The notes beneath the pieces were generated by a model. The model was not told the origin of the DNA, did no database searches, and saw nothing but the letters and a program-made list of their open reading frames with translations. A DNA stretch of 64,000 nt from a virus. A program made the translations under genes and the position numbers. Below, piece after piece: positions 39,380 to 47,224 of the stretch (positions are counted from its first letter, which is position 1; each line of letters starts with the position of its first letter). The stretch covers positions 1 through 64,000 of the IMG/VR virus record IMGVR_UViG_3300020027_000004; one strand, given 5' to 3'.

Positions 39380-41900
39380 AACGCTGCCGCTCTCCGATGA
39401 GGAGCGCGCCGAGCTCGAAGCGCTACGAGCTCACCGAATGCAGGCGGAGACGTTCCGCGAGTTTGTGCGGCGGTACGCTCCGCGGTTCTGGCCGGTGCCG
39501 CGACACCTCGCGCCGCTCTACAACCTGATCGAACGCACTCGCTTCGAGCGTGTTTTCGCGTGCGTGTCGATGCCACCTCGCCACGGAAAGCGACTTGCCC
39601 ACGACACCCCGATTCTGACGCCGGAGGGCTGGCGAACACACGGAGATCTAGCGGTCGGAGATGACGTGTTCGCGCCGGACGGCTCGGTCACGAAGGTGTC
39701 CGAGGTGTTCGCCGATGGTGCGTGTGATCTACTAATCACGTTCGATGATGGAGAGCGTTTCGTTACCCATGGCGAGCATCAGTGGAGCGTTCTTCGCCGA
39801 GGCGGGAAAGCTGAGGAGGTCATCGACACCAACGCGATGATCGAGTCTGGTCTCCAGGCCCGCGACGGGGAGAAGTGGCGATATCGGTTCTCGGTCCGTT
39901 ACACCGAACCACTGCAAGGCGTTGAGCGGTCGCTACCGTTTGATCCGTACGTGCTCGGTTACTGGCTCGGCAACGGAACCACTGGAATCGCGAAGGTCAC
40001 CGCCGGGCCTGATGATGCGCCACACGTGATCAATCAGCTGAGCGCTAGGGGCGCCATGCTCGGTCCGCGCTTCGTGCATTCGGCCACACGGTGCGTGACC
40101 CAGACGATCCGCAATGCCCCAGCGTGGACCGACAAGCGGATCCCAGTGGAGTATCTGACGGCATCTCTCGCTCAACGTCGAGCGCTCATGGCTGGGCTCG
40201 TCGATAGCGATGGGCACGTCGAACGCGAGACCGGTCGCGTTCGTTACGTCACCACGCTCCCAGATCTCGCGCGTGATGTGGAGGTGCTCGTCTCCTCGCT
40301 CGGCTACCGACCTAGCGCCACCACGCAAGCCCCCCACACCGGCTTCGCTCAAGGCCGCGACGTCATCGGTCGCCTAGATGTCCACACGGTTCAGTGGACT
40401 CCGCATGACGGGGAACCGCCCGGGACGCTGGAGCGAAAGCGCTTCGCCAAGGTCGGAGTTCGGCGCAGACGATCAATCATCAGCATCGAACGCACCACGC
40501 CGGTTCCTGGGAAGTGCATCCAGGTGGAGCACCCGGATCATCTCTATCTCGTGGGCGAGCGGCTCGTTCCGACGCATAACAGCCTCACGCTAATGCTGGC
40601 GCTCGCCTGGCGGATCATGCTCGATCCGGTCTCGCGAAACTTCTACACGAGCTACGGACAGTCGCTCTCTAACGATGCAGGACGCAGCGTGCGCGGCATG
40701 ATGCAGGAGCTCGGCGTCCCGCTCGACCGCAGCTCGAGCGCGATCGATTCGTGGAGCACGACCTACGGTGGCGGACTGCGAAGCACCGCGCTCGGCGGTC
40801 CCATCACCGGCAAGGGATGCAACGGCGGCCTGATCGTTGTCGACGACATCATCAAGGGCTGGAAGGCAGCGCGCTCGAAGCTCACGCGAGACGAGGCCTA
40901 CAATTACATTGTGAATGACGTGATGTCGCGCCTCGAGGGCGGCTCGAGCATCATCCTCGTCGGTACGCGCTGGGATGAGGATGATCCGATCGGCCGGATC
41001 ATCCGCGATGGTCTCGGCAAGCGGAAGTGGGAGATCATCAACATGCCGGCGATCCACGACGCCTCTGGCGAACCGATCGACGAGCAGATCTACCCGGAGC
41101 TGGCGATGCCGCTCTGGGACACGATCGACGAGGCGCATCCGAACAGCCCGGCTGCGGCACTCGAGCACTACGCCGACATCAGAGCTCGAAACGAGTTCAC
41201 GTGGTGGGCACTGATGCAGGGCATCCCTCGGTCCGAGGCCACGCGACTCTTTGGCGACCCCGCACGCTTCACGATGCCGCTCGACTGGAAGGGGAAGCGC
41301 TCCGTGCTCTGGCTCGATCCGGCCGCGAGCGCCAAGACCTCGGCAGACTTCGGCGCGCTCGGCGCGTTCGCTGGCGATGGCTACGGTCCCAAGGCACGGA
41401 TGTTCATCAACGAGATCGGGAAACGGCGCGTGTCGATCCCGCAGATCACCCGCGAGGCGCTCGCGTGGCAGAAGCGTTACAAGCTACCGCTGGGCGTCGA
41501 GGCCATCGGGGCCTTCGAGGCGATTCCCGCGATCATGCGCGAGACCGAGCCGGACCTCGACGTCATCGCTCAGAACAGCGTGATCGGCGACAAGTTCACG
41601 CGCGCTCTCGGCGTCTCTGGTGCGTGGAACAACGGACGCGTGCTCGTGCCGATGGGCATCGACGCTAACGGCCACGCGATCGTCACTACGGATCGCTACT
41701 CGTGGAAGAACCTCGACGGGTCCATCCAAGCCGTTCCGGTCGGCGGAGTGGAGTGGGTCCCGGACTACATTCGGGTCATGAAAGCGTTCACGGGCGTCGA
41801 TGGCGGCGAGGATGATGTGGTCGATATCAGCGCGCACGCGTGGAACTACCTCCACGGCATCGGTGACGACATCGCGCGCTGGGAAGCGCTATCTCGTTGA
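39369..41900 (+). CDS. terL: Terminase large subunit interrupted by an intein
   Basis: 843 aa unspliced, 513 aa after removal of the 330-residue intein (residues 75-404). The N-extein ends in SMPPRHGK and the C-extein begins SLTLMLALAWR, so the insertion splits the Walker A motif PPRHGK/S exactly. Downstream are Walker B LIVVDDIIKG, GTRWDEDDPIGR, and the nuclease domain (WLDPAASAKTSADFG). The product cleaves and pumps DNA into the prohead with TerS. Without splicing the ATP site is destroyed, so splicing must work. Confidence 0.93.
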   Translation: MAIETLPLSDEERAELEALRAHRMQAETFREFVRRYAPRFWPVPRHLAPLYNLIERTRFERVFACVSMPPRHGKRLAHDTPILTPEGWRTHGDLAVGDDVFAPDGSVTKVSEVFADGACDLLITFDDGERFVTHGEHQWSVLRRGGKAEEVIDTNAMIESGLQARDGEKWRYRFSVRYTEPLQGVERSLPFDPYVLGYWLGNGTTGIAKVTAGPDDAPHVINQLSARGAMLGPRFVHSATRCVTQTIRNAPAWTDKRIPVEYLTASLAQRRALMAGLVDSDGHVERETGRVRYVTTLPDLARDVEVLVSSLGYRPSATTQAPHTGFAQGRDVIGRLDVHTVQWTPHDGEPPGTLERKRFAKVGVRRRRSIISIERTTPVPGKCIQVEHPDHLYLVGERLVPTHNSLTLMLALAWRIMLDPVSRNFYTSYGQSLSNDAGRSVRGMMQELGVPLDRSSSAIDSWSTTYGGGLRSTALGGPITGKGCNGGLIVVDDIIKGWKAARSKLTRDEAYNYIVNDVMSRLEGGSSIILVGTRWDEDDPIGRIIRDGLGKRKWEIINMPAIHDASGEPIDEQIYPELAMPLWDTIDEAHPNSPAAALEHYADIRARNEFTWWALMQGIPRSEATRLFGDPARFTMPLDWKGKRSVLWLDPAASAKTSADFGALGAFAGDGYGPKARMFINEIGKRRVSIPQITREALAWQKRYKLPLGVEAIGAFEAIPAIMRETEPDLDVIAQNSVIGDKFTRALGVSGAWNNGRVLVPMGIDANGHAIVTTDRYSWKNLDGSIQAVPVGGVEWVPDYIRVMKAFTGVDGGEDDVVDISAHAWNYLHGIGDDIARWEALSR
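39591..40580 (+). mobile_element. Class 3 intein with LAGLIDADG homing domain in terL
   Basis: 330 residues. Position 1 is Arg (cga) instead of Cys, Ser or Ala, but the class 3 set is present: block A DTPILTPEGW, Trp in block B (GEHQWSV), the block F nucleophile Cys (GKCIQVEHPDHLYLVG), and block G VPTHN with Thr before HN, then +1 Ser. Two LAGLIDADG-like motifs lie between: YVLGYWLGNGTTG and LMAGLVDSDGHV. The first has Asn where the metal-binding Asp is normal. Confidence 0.88.
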
Positions 41901-41912
41901 CTCATTGATGCC

Positions 41913-41942
41913 TTGAACAAGATGAGCTGGGAGCGCTAGACT
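41913..41942 (+). promoter_or_regulatory. Promoter candidate for a short transcript
   Basis: TTGAAC, 18 bases, TAGACT. The start of transcription would be about 41949, only about 25 bases before a strong terminator. Confidence 0.4.
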
Positions 41943-41975
41943 CGCGAAGTCACGTTCTCTCTTCGGTGTGGGAAT

Positions 41976-42013
41976 GCCCCCGGTGGTCGCCATCCACCGG
42001 GGGCTCTGTTTTT
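41976..42013 (+). terminator. Strong intrinsic terminator after terL
   Basis: GCCCCCGGTGG (41976-41986) pairs perfectly with CCACCGGGGGC (41994-42004), seven-base loop, then tctgttttt. Confidence 0.9.
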
Positions 42014-42027
42014 CGGCATCGCGTGTG

Positions 42028-42033
42028 TATGCT
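42028..42033 (+). promoter_or_regulatory. -10 element TATGCT for gene 42043
   Basis: Nine bases before ATG 42043, directly after the terminator. Confidence 0.45.
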
Positions 42034-42042
42034 GTCCTCACC

Positions 42043-42585
42043 ATGCCGAATCCGAACCGCCCGAACCAGCCCAACGCTCCGACTCCACCCGCACGCACCG
42101 CTGAAGGGACCGCGCCACATGGCTCGGCCACCGATGACTCCAGCCCGCCCGATGCCAAGACCGTATTGGCTGGTGCACCGGGTTCGGCGCATGGCTCGCC
42201 AACTCCGCTGGCGAGCGCCACGCGTCCCGCCAGCCAAGCGCCCACGCGCGAGCACCGGACCGAGGATGCCCCGCGGCCGAAGGTGGTTTACCAGGCGATG
42301 CGCGGCGCGCATCGCGAGTTCGCTCAGCAAGCGTTCGAGGACTACTCCGCGAACGCTGATGGCAAGACGCACGACGGGAAGCAGATCCCGAACTTCAACG
42401 GGCTGACCGATTCGGTTCGTGACAACTGGGCCGCAGCGGTTCGCGGTCCCGTCGAGCGCATCGAGATGCTCGATGCCGAGATCGAAGGGTTGCGTACGCA
42501 GGTCGCAACGCTCCAGCGCGAAGCGAAGATCTCGAAGAAGCCGTGGCAGGATCGCGAGAAGCCCGAGCCCGAGCGCCGCGGCTAG
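42043..42585 (+). CDS. Proline/threonine-rich protein with coiled coil (180 aa)
   Basis: First 85 residues are disordered and Pro/Ser/Thr/Ala-rich. Residues 90-165 contain YQAMRGAHREFAQQAFEDYS and a helical coiled coil (VERIEMLDAEIEGLRTQVAT). Position between terL and portal suggests a packaging or head-assembly accessory. No family recognised. Confidence 0.55.
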   Translation: MPNPNRPNQPNAPTPPARTAEGTAPHGSATDDSSPPDAKTVLAGAPGSAHGSPTPLASATRPASQAPTREHRTEDAPRPKVVYQAMRGAHREFAQQAFEDYSANADGKTHDGKQIPNFNGLTDSVRDNWAAAVRGPVERIEMLDAEIEGLRTQVATLQREAKISKKPWQDREKPEPERRG

Positions 42586-42619
42586 ATCGAACGCGCGCGG
42601 GGATGTCGGCGCCGAGTGG

Positions 42620-42625
42620 TAGGGT
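42620..42625 (+). promoter_or_regulatory. -10 element TAGGGT for the portal gene
   Basis: Six bases before ATG 42632, no Shine-Dalgarno site. Confidence 0.5.
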
Positions 42626-42631
42626 GAGTCC

Positions 42632-44200
42632 ATGTCCTGGCTCACGAGCTTCTTCACTCGCTCGCCCGCAGTATCTCCGCAAGCGGTCGCCATCGATGCG
42701 GCAGTAAACGCGCTGCCGCGCGCCGCGCGAAACGATGCGTGGGCGAACCTGATCACTGCGATCGGCACGTCTCGCGACAAGAGCACCGCATCCGAGTTCC
42801 GCCTCAAGGTGGTGACGGATATCGAGGCGAAGCAGCGGTGGCGCGGTGACGACATCGCGAAGAAGGTGATCGAGTCGAAGCCCCGCGATCGCATGCGGCG
42901 CGGGTTCGAGCTCGACCTCGGAGACAAGGAGATGTCCGAGGCGGTTTGCTCGATGTTCGAAGATCTGCGGCTCAATTGGTTCTTTGCCAGAGCTGGCATG
43001 TTCGAGAACGCACTCGGTGGGGCCGCGCTGTTCCCGGTGATCAACGATGCGCGCTCCCACGAGGAGCCCATCAACGAGAAGGGCATCCCGAAGATCTCCC
43101 ACTTCAAGCTGTTCGAGCCACGCGAGCTCGAGCCCTTCAAGTACTACGACGAGGACGCCGCGCATCCGAAGTTCAACCAGGTGGAGTTGTGGCGCACGCG
43201 AGCGACCACCCTCCGCGGAGGGCGTGCGAACAAGAGCGGCCTCGTCATCCACGAGTCTCGGCTCGTGATCTTCCCGGGAATCATCGTCGGTAACGATGAT
43301 CAGGAGGGATGCTCGCCGGGGTTCGGCGACAACATGATGACCCTGGTCGATACAGTGCTCTCGCAGTTCGGGATGTCGTGGGGCGCGCTGGTGCTCCTCA
43401 TCCAAGAGTTCTCGCAGGGCGTGTATCGGATGAAGGGGCTCAAGAGCGTGCTCGATTCCGATCGCGATGATCTCTATCAGAAGCGCGTCATCAACATGGA
43501 CATCGCGAAGTCGATTCTCCACGCGCTGGTGATCGACATGGACGACGACTTCAAGCGAGACACCGTATCGCTTGCGGGCATTGCTGACGTCTTCATCCAG
43601 ATGATGGTGCGCGTCTCCGCTGCTGCCGATCACCCGATGACGCGGCTGTTTGGAATCTCGCCCGCTGGCTTGAACGCGACCGGAGAAAGCGACCTCGAGA
43701 CGTGGGATGACAAGGTGGAGGCATGGGGCGACGAACACATGCCGCAGTTCGAGCGGATCATCCGGCTCGGGCTCCTCTCGCACGATGGTCCAACGAAGGG
43801 CAAGGAGCCCGACGTGTGGTCAGCGAAGTTCCGCCCGATGCGGCAGATGTCCGAGAAGGAGCAGGCCGAGCTCCGCGGCGTGGTCGCCGAGACCGATGAG
43901 CGATACATCAACGCGGAGGTGGTGTCTCGCGAGGAAGTGGCGAAGTCACGGTGGGGTGGCGACACCTGGTCGATGGAGATGTCGATCGACTGGGGTGCGC
44001 GCAAGCGGCAAGAGATGGCCGCGGATCCCGTCGTCCCGAATCCAGATATGGAACCGACGATCGAGATCGTGGACCCGAACATCGCCGGATCGAACGTGGG
44101 GACGGTCCCTGATCCAACGACGGGAACCGACCCGAAGGCCAAGCCGAAGCAACCGACGAACGGCGCGCGCTCACCCGAACGGATGAACTCGGCGGAGTAG
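42632..44200 (+). CDS. Portal protein, DUF1073-type (522 aa)
   Basis: Portal hallmarks: DIAKKVIESKPRDRMRRGFE near residue 75, WFFARAGMFENALGGAALFP, FEPRELEPFKYY, a long helical clip/wing region, and MTRLFGISPAGLNATGESD near residue 335. The C-terminal 80 residues are Pro/Thr-rich. Forms the dodecameric head vertex for DNA entry and docks TerL. DUF1073 assignment is by memory of the family layout. Confidence 0.85.
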   Translation: MSWLTSFFTRSPAVSPQAVAIDAAVNALPRAARNDAWANLITAIGTSRDKSTASEFRLKVVTDIEAKQRWRGDDIAKKVIESKPRDRMRRGFELDLGDKEMSEAVCSMFEDLRLNWFFARAGMFENALGGAALFPVINDARSHEEPINEKGIPKISHFKLFEPRELEPFKYYDEDAAHPKFNQVELWRTRATTLRGGRANKSGLVIHESRLVIFPGIIVGNDDQEGCSPGFGDNMMTLVDTVLSQFGMSWGALVLLIQEFSQGVYRMKGLKSVLDSDRDDLYQKRVINMDIAKSILHALVIDMDDDFKRDTVSLAGIADVFIQMMVRVSAAADHPMTRLFGISPAGLNATGESDLETWDDKVEAWGDEHMPQFERIIRLGLLSHDGPTKGKEPDVWSAKFRPMRQMSEKEQAELRGVVAETDERYINAEVVSREEVAKSRWGGDTWSMEMSIDWGARKRQEMAADPVVPNPDMEPTIEIVDPNIAGSNVGTVPDPTTGTDPKAKPKQPTNGARSPERMNSAE

Positions 44201-44204
44201 CTCG

Positions 44205-45128
44205 GTGCTCGAACTCCAGACGCTCATCCACACCGATGCCGATGATGCTGCCAGCACGGTGGCGGCATACGCGGCGATGGGCATGGTCAGCCCGCGTCGC
44301 GTCGTGCCCGCCGGCGCGTATCCCATGCGGTTGGAGGAGGAGTACGCCGGTCGCATCCTCGACATCGCAACCGCGACGCACAACCAGCTCGCGCCGTTGC
44401 TCGAGGTGATGCCGGGCCTGCTCGCTCGCTCGCGGCTGAGCCTCGACTCTGCGAACCGCGTTGACGCTGGCGAACCGAAGTTCGCGCGCGCGCTCGTGGA
44501 GCAAGCTCGCACGCGTGTTCGCCAGGGCATCACGAGGGAGCAACACGAGCAACTCGCCGCGTACTACGGCGGCCGCACCAGCGCGGTGCAACGCGCGACA
44601 CTCGCGCGGCAGCTGAAGGCCGGGCTTGGCATCGACATCCCGATCAGCGATCGGCGGACGCCGGAGATCCTCGAGTACTTCACGAACGAGAATGCCGAGC
44701 TCATCACCTCGATCCCGGAGCAATACCTCTCCGACGTCGCGTCGCTCACCGCGCGCGCGTTCACCAACCGGATGTCACCGGATACGTTCGCGGCCGAACT
44801 CCTTGCGCGATACGACATCACCGAGAACCGCGCGCGCTTCATCGCACGAGATCAGATCGGCAAGCTCCACGGTCAACTCGCCGCGTATCGCCAGAGCTCG
44901 CTCGGGATCACGCACTACTTCTGGATCGATCGTCGAGACAACCGCGTGCGACCAGCGCATCGCGCTCGACACGGGAAGCGATTCGCCTACGCGAAGCCAC
45001 CGAAGGGGGGGCACCCAGGTGAGGACTTCGGCTGCCGATGCGTGAACCGCCCCGATCTTTCGGCGGTGATCGAGCGCATCAATGCGATGCGTCCTCCTCG
45101 GCAGCCGACCATCCGCGCTCGTCGATAG
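44205..45128 (+). CDS. Mu gpF/SPP1 gp7-like minor head protein (307 aa)
   Basis: GTG start. C-terminal motif region: RARFIARDQIGKLHGQLAAYRQ, HYFWIDRRDNRVRPAHRARHGK, then GHPGEDFGCRCVNRPDL (DxR...H...G...CRC), typical of the phage head-morphogenesis family. It follows the portal, as usual. Needed for correct head assembly and DNA delivery in studied phages. Confidence 0.88.
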   Translation: MLELQTLIHTDADDAASTVAAYAAMGMVSPRRVVPAGAYPMRLEEEYAGRILDIATATHNQLAPLLEVMPGLLARSRLSLDSANRVDAGEPKFARALVEQARTRVRQGITREQHEQLAAYYGGRTSAVQRATLARQLKAGLGIDIPISDRRTPEILEYFTNENAELITSIPEQYLSDVASLTARAFTNRMSPDTFAAELLARYDITENRARFIARDQIGKLHGQLAAYRQSSLGITHYFWIDRRDNRVRPAHRARHGKRFAYAKPPKGGHPGEDFGCRCVNRPDLSAVIERINAMRPPRQPTIRARR

Positions 45129-45149
45129 CTAGGGGTCGGAGCATCGCCG

Positions 45150-45167
45150 CACGCTAGCCCTAGCGTG
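45150..45167. repeat. 18-bp near-perfect palindrome before the capsid operon
   Basis: CACGCTAG-CC-CTAGCGTG, eight-base arms. Followed at once by a -35 like TTGTGC, so an operator is as likely as a terminator. Confidence 0.55.
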
Positions 45168-45174
45168 TCGGCAC

Positions 45175-45203
45175 TTGTGCACGTGGATCCGCCCTGTTAG
45201 GGT
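45175..45203 (+). promoter_or_regulatory. Promoter for the protease-scaffold-capsid operon
   Basis: TTGTGC (45175-45180), 17 bases, TAGGGT (45198-45203). The first start codon, GTG 45216, is 12 bases on. Confidence 0.5.
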
Positions 45204-45215
45204 GGCCACAGATCA

Positions 45216-46664
45216 GTGAGGGTCGCTCGCACCGACATTGGAACGCTCCGCAAGCCGGAAATCACCGCTCAGGGATTTTTGAAGGTGGAGGGGTACGCGA
45301 GCAAGGCCGGCGTGTTCGTGTACCACCGCGGCGATGGGACCGAGGTCCGCGAGCTCCGGCCGCGTGACGAAGTGTTCTCGCTGAAGGCGCTCAGCAGCTA
45401 CGAGGGCGCGCCGCTCACGCTCCACCATCCGAGCGAGAAGGTCACCGCGAAGAACGCGAAGCGCCACTCCATCGGCACGGTGCTCCAGCCCGCGCGCCGC
45501 GATGGCGATCACGTTGCGGTGACGATGATGATCTGCGATGCCGATGCGATCGAGGCCGCGAAGCGAGGCACTTCGCAGCTCTCGAGCGGCTACACGGTGG
45601 AGATCGAAGACAAGGCCGGAATCGATCCCGAGTTCGGCCGCTACGATTGCGTCCAGCGCAACATCGAGATCAACCACCAGGCGCTCGTTGATCGTGCTCG
45701 AGCTGGCGACACCGCGCGCATCCGGCTCGATCGCGCTGATGACGGCTACATGATCGGAGCGGCGGTGCTCACGTCCATCGTGGATGGTCACCAGCACTCG
45801 CTCGACATGAGCGACACCCGCAACGGCATCGGGTCCACGTCGTGGGCGAACTCCGAAGGTTCGGAGAGCGGCCACTCACACGAGTGGGTCCGTAACACGG
45901 ACGGTTCGATCGCGATCGCGGTCAACGAAGGCCACACGCACACGCTTCTCTCCGCCAGCGACAAGACCGACGGGCGTTCCAAGCCCACCAAAACGAAAGG
46001 ACAGGGTATGCCGCCCGACAAGTCGAAGTCGAACAAGACCGACGCAACGCCGAACCTGGAGAATATCCTCCAGGCGGCGAAGGTCGAACTCGCCACGGTC
46101 CGCACGCGCGCGGACTCGGCGGAGGCCGAACTGGCCAAGCAACAGACCCGCGCGGACGTGGCGGAGGGCCAGGTGGTGGAGCTCCGCAAGCTGCTCGAGG
46201 ACGCGCAGGCGGATCGCAACGATGTTGCGGCAGCCGAAGAGCGCGCCGCGCAGATCCGCGTTCTCGAGGACGAGAAGAAGGAGCTCCAGGAGAAGCTCGA
46301 TGCCGCGAACGACCCGGAGGCGATGCGCCTCGCGGTGAAGGCGCGCGTCTCGCTCGAGCGCATCTCGGGCCCCGTCCTCAACCTCGACTCGATGGACGAC
46401 ATGACCGACCGCGAGATCATGATCGCCACCCTCGAGAAGTGCGGCCGCAAGGATCTCGCGGACGAGCCGGACGCGAAGATCGCCGGCCGGTTCTCCGAAC
46501 TGATGTCGAATCGGTCTTCGAACCAGAAGGAGCTCGACAAGCTCATTCTGTCGGCGAAGAAGCCCGAGCCGCGCAGCGACGTTCGGAGCAAGCGCGAGGA
46601 GTACCTCGAGAAGCAGAACAACAGCTGGAAGCCCGCGCAAGGCTCCACGCAGAAGGGGGCGTAA
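45216..46664 (+). CDS. DUF2213-type maturation protease fused to scaffold (482 aa)
   Basis: Residues 1-190 form the protease-like domain (GFLKVEGYASKAGVFVYHRG, FSLKALSSYEGAPLTLHHPS, GTSQLSSGYTVEIED). Residues 185-240 are a His-rich link (VDGHQHSLDMSD, GHSHEW, NEGHTHTL). Residues 265-482 are a charged coiled-coil scaffold ending in RSDVRSKREEYLEKQNN. An in-frame ATG at 46008 with AAAGGA seven bases upstream probably starts a separate scaffold product. GTG start 45216. Confidence 0.82.
   Translation: MRVARTDIGTLRKPEITAQGFLKVEGYASKAGVFVYHRGDGTEVRELRPRDEVFSLKALSSYEGAPLTLHHPSEKVTAKNAKRHSIGTVLQPARRDGDHVAVTMMICDADAIEAAKRGTSQLSSGYTVEIEDKAGIDPEFGRYDCVQRNIEINHQALVDRARAGDTARIRLDRADDGYMIGAAVLTSIVDGHQHSLDMSDTRNGIGSTSWANSEGSESGHSHEWVRNTDGSIAIAVNEGHTHTLLSASDKTDGRSKPTKTKGQGMPPDKSKSNKTDATPNLENILQAAKVELATVRTRADSAEAELAKQQTRADVAEGQVVELRKLLEDAQADRNDVAAAEERAAQIRVLEDEKKELQEKLDAANDPEAMRLAVKARVSLERISGPVLNLDSMDDMTDREIMIATLEKCGRKDLADEPDAKIAGRFSELMSNRSSNQKELDKLILSAKKPEPRSDVRSKREEYLEKQNNSWKPAQGSTQKGA
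46008..46664 (+). CDS. Probable nested in-frame scaffold protein (218 aa)
   Basis: Internal ATG (MPPDKSKSNKTDATPN) of the protease-scaffold gene, preceded by aaacgaaagg and acagggt. It covers exactly the coiled-coil scaffold part. Lambda C/Nu3 is the known precedent for such nested scaffolds. Made inside the head shell and removed before packaging in those systems. Confidence 0.5.
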   Translation: MPPDKSKSNKTDATPNLENILQAAKVELATVRTRADSAEAELAKQQTRADVAEGQVVELRKLLEDAQADRNDVAAAEERAAQIRVLEDEKKELQEKLDAANDPEAMRLAVKARVSLERISGPVLNLDSMDDMTDREIMIATLEKCGRKDLADEPDAKIAGRFSELMSNRSSNQKELDKLILSAKKPEPRSDVRSKREEYLEKQNNSWKPAQGSTQKGA

Positions 46665-46669
46665 GCGCC

Positions 46670-47188
46670 ATGCCGCAGACTTCGATCACGCCGGAAGGCC
46701 AAGCGTTCGCCGGAATGCTCGCCGATGCCGGCTACAAGGACACCGTCACCGGTGTCAACCTCGAGGCCTCCGCAGAGATGCGGTTCGGCATCGCGGTGAA
46801 GCAGCACGCCACGAAGAAGGATGGCGCGCAGCTCATCACCGCCGTCACATCGCGGCTCAAGGGCATCGTCCAGCACAACCACTGGTTTGCGAAGCCGGAG
46901 GAGCTCGGCGATATCGGTCTCAAGCCGAAGACGACGCTCGGTCTTCTCCGCAAGGGGAGGATCTGGGTGCCCGTCGAGGCACAGCCGGCCGCGCTCACCG
47001 ACGAGGTGCACGTGCGGGCCGTCGCCTCGGGCGGCAACACGATCATCGGTGCGTTCACGCCGACCGCGGAAGCGGACGCGACGATCGACATCACTCCGTT
47101 TGCTTCCTGGGTGGACCTCGGTTCGAGCGGTATCGCTTGCATCGAAGTCGACTTCCCGAACTCGGCGCTCGCTACGGCGGACGCGTAA
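46670..47188 (+). CDS. Head decoration-like protein (172 aa)
   Basis: Begins MPQTSITPEGQAFAGMLADA; contains beta-rich stretches (GLLRKGRIWVPVEAQPAALT, EVHVRAVASGGNT, WVDLGSSGIACIEV). Lies between scaffold and major capsid, where phages of this type carry a small decoration or cement protein. Family not named. Confidence 0.6.
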   Translation: MPQTSITPEGQAFAGMLADAGYKDTVTGVNLEASAEMRFGIAVKQHATKKDGAQLITAVTSRLKGIVQHNHWFAKPEELGDIGLKPKTTLGLLRKGRIWVPVEAQPAALTDEVHVRAVASGGNTIIGAFTPTAEADATIDITPFASWVDLGSSGIACIEVDFPNSALATADA

Positions 47189-47224
47189 CCCGAGCCCGCA
47201 GGACGCAGGAAGGAACCACCGACC

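Noticed and set aside
42395-43783. 462-codon minus-strand open frame opposite the portal gene
   Set aside because: Antisense shadow with no domain; the portal frame is supported by motifs.
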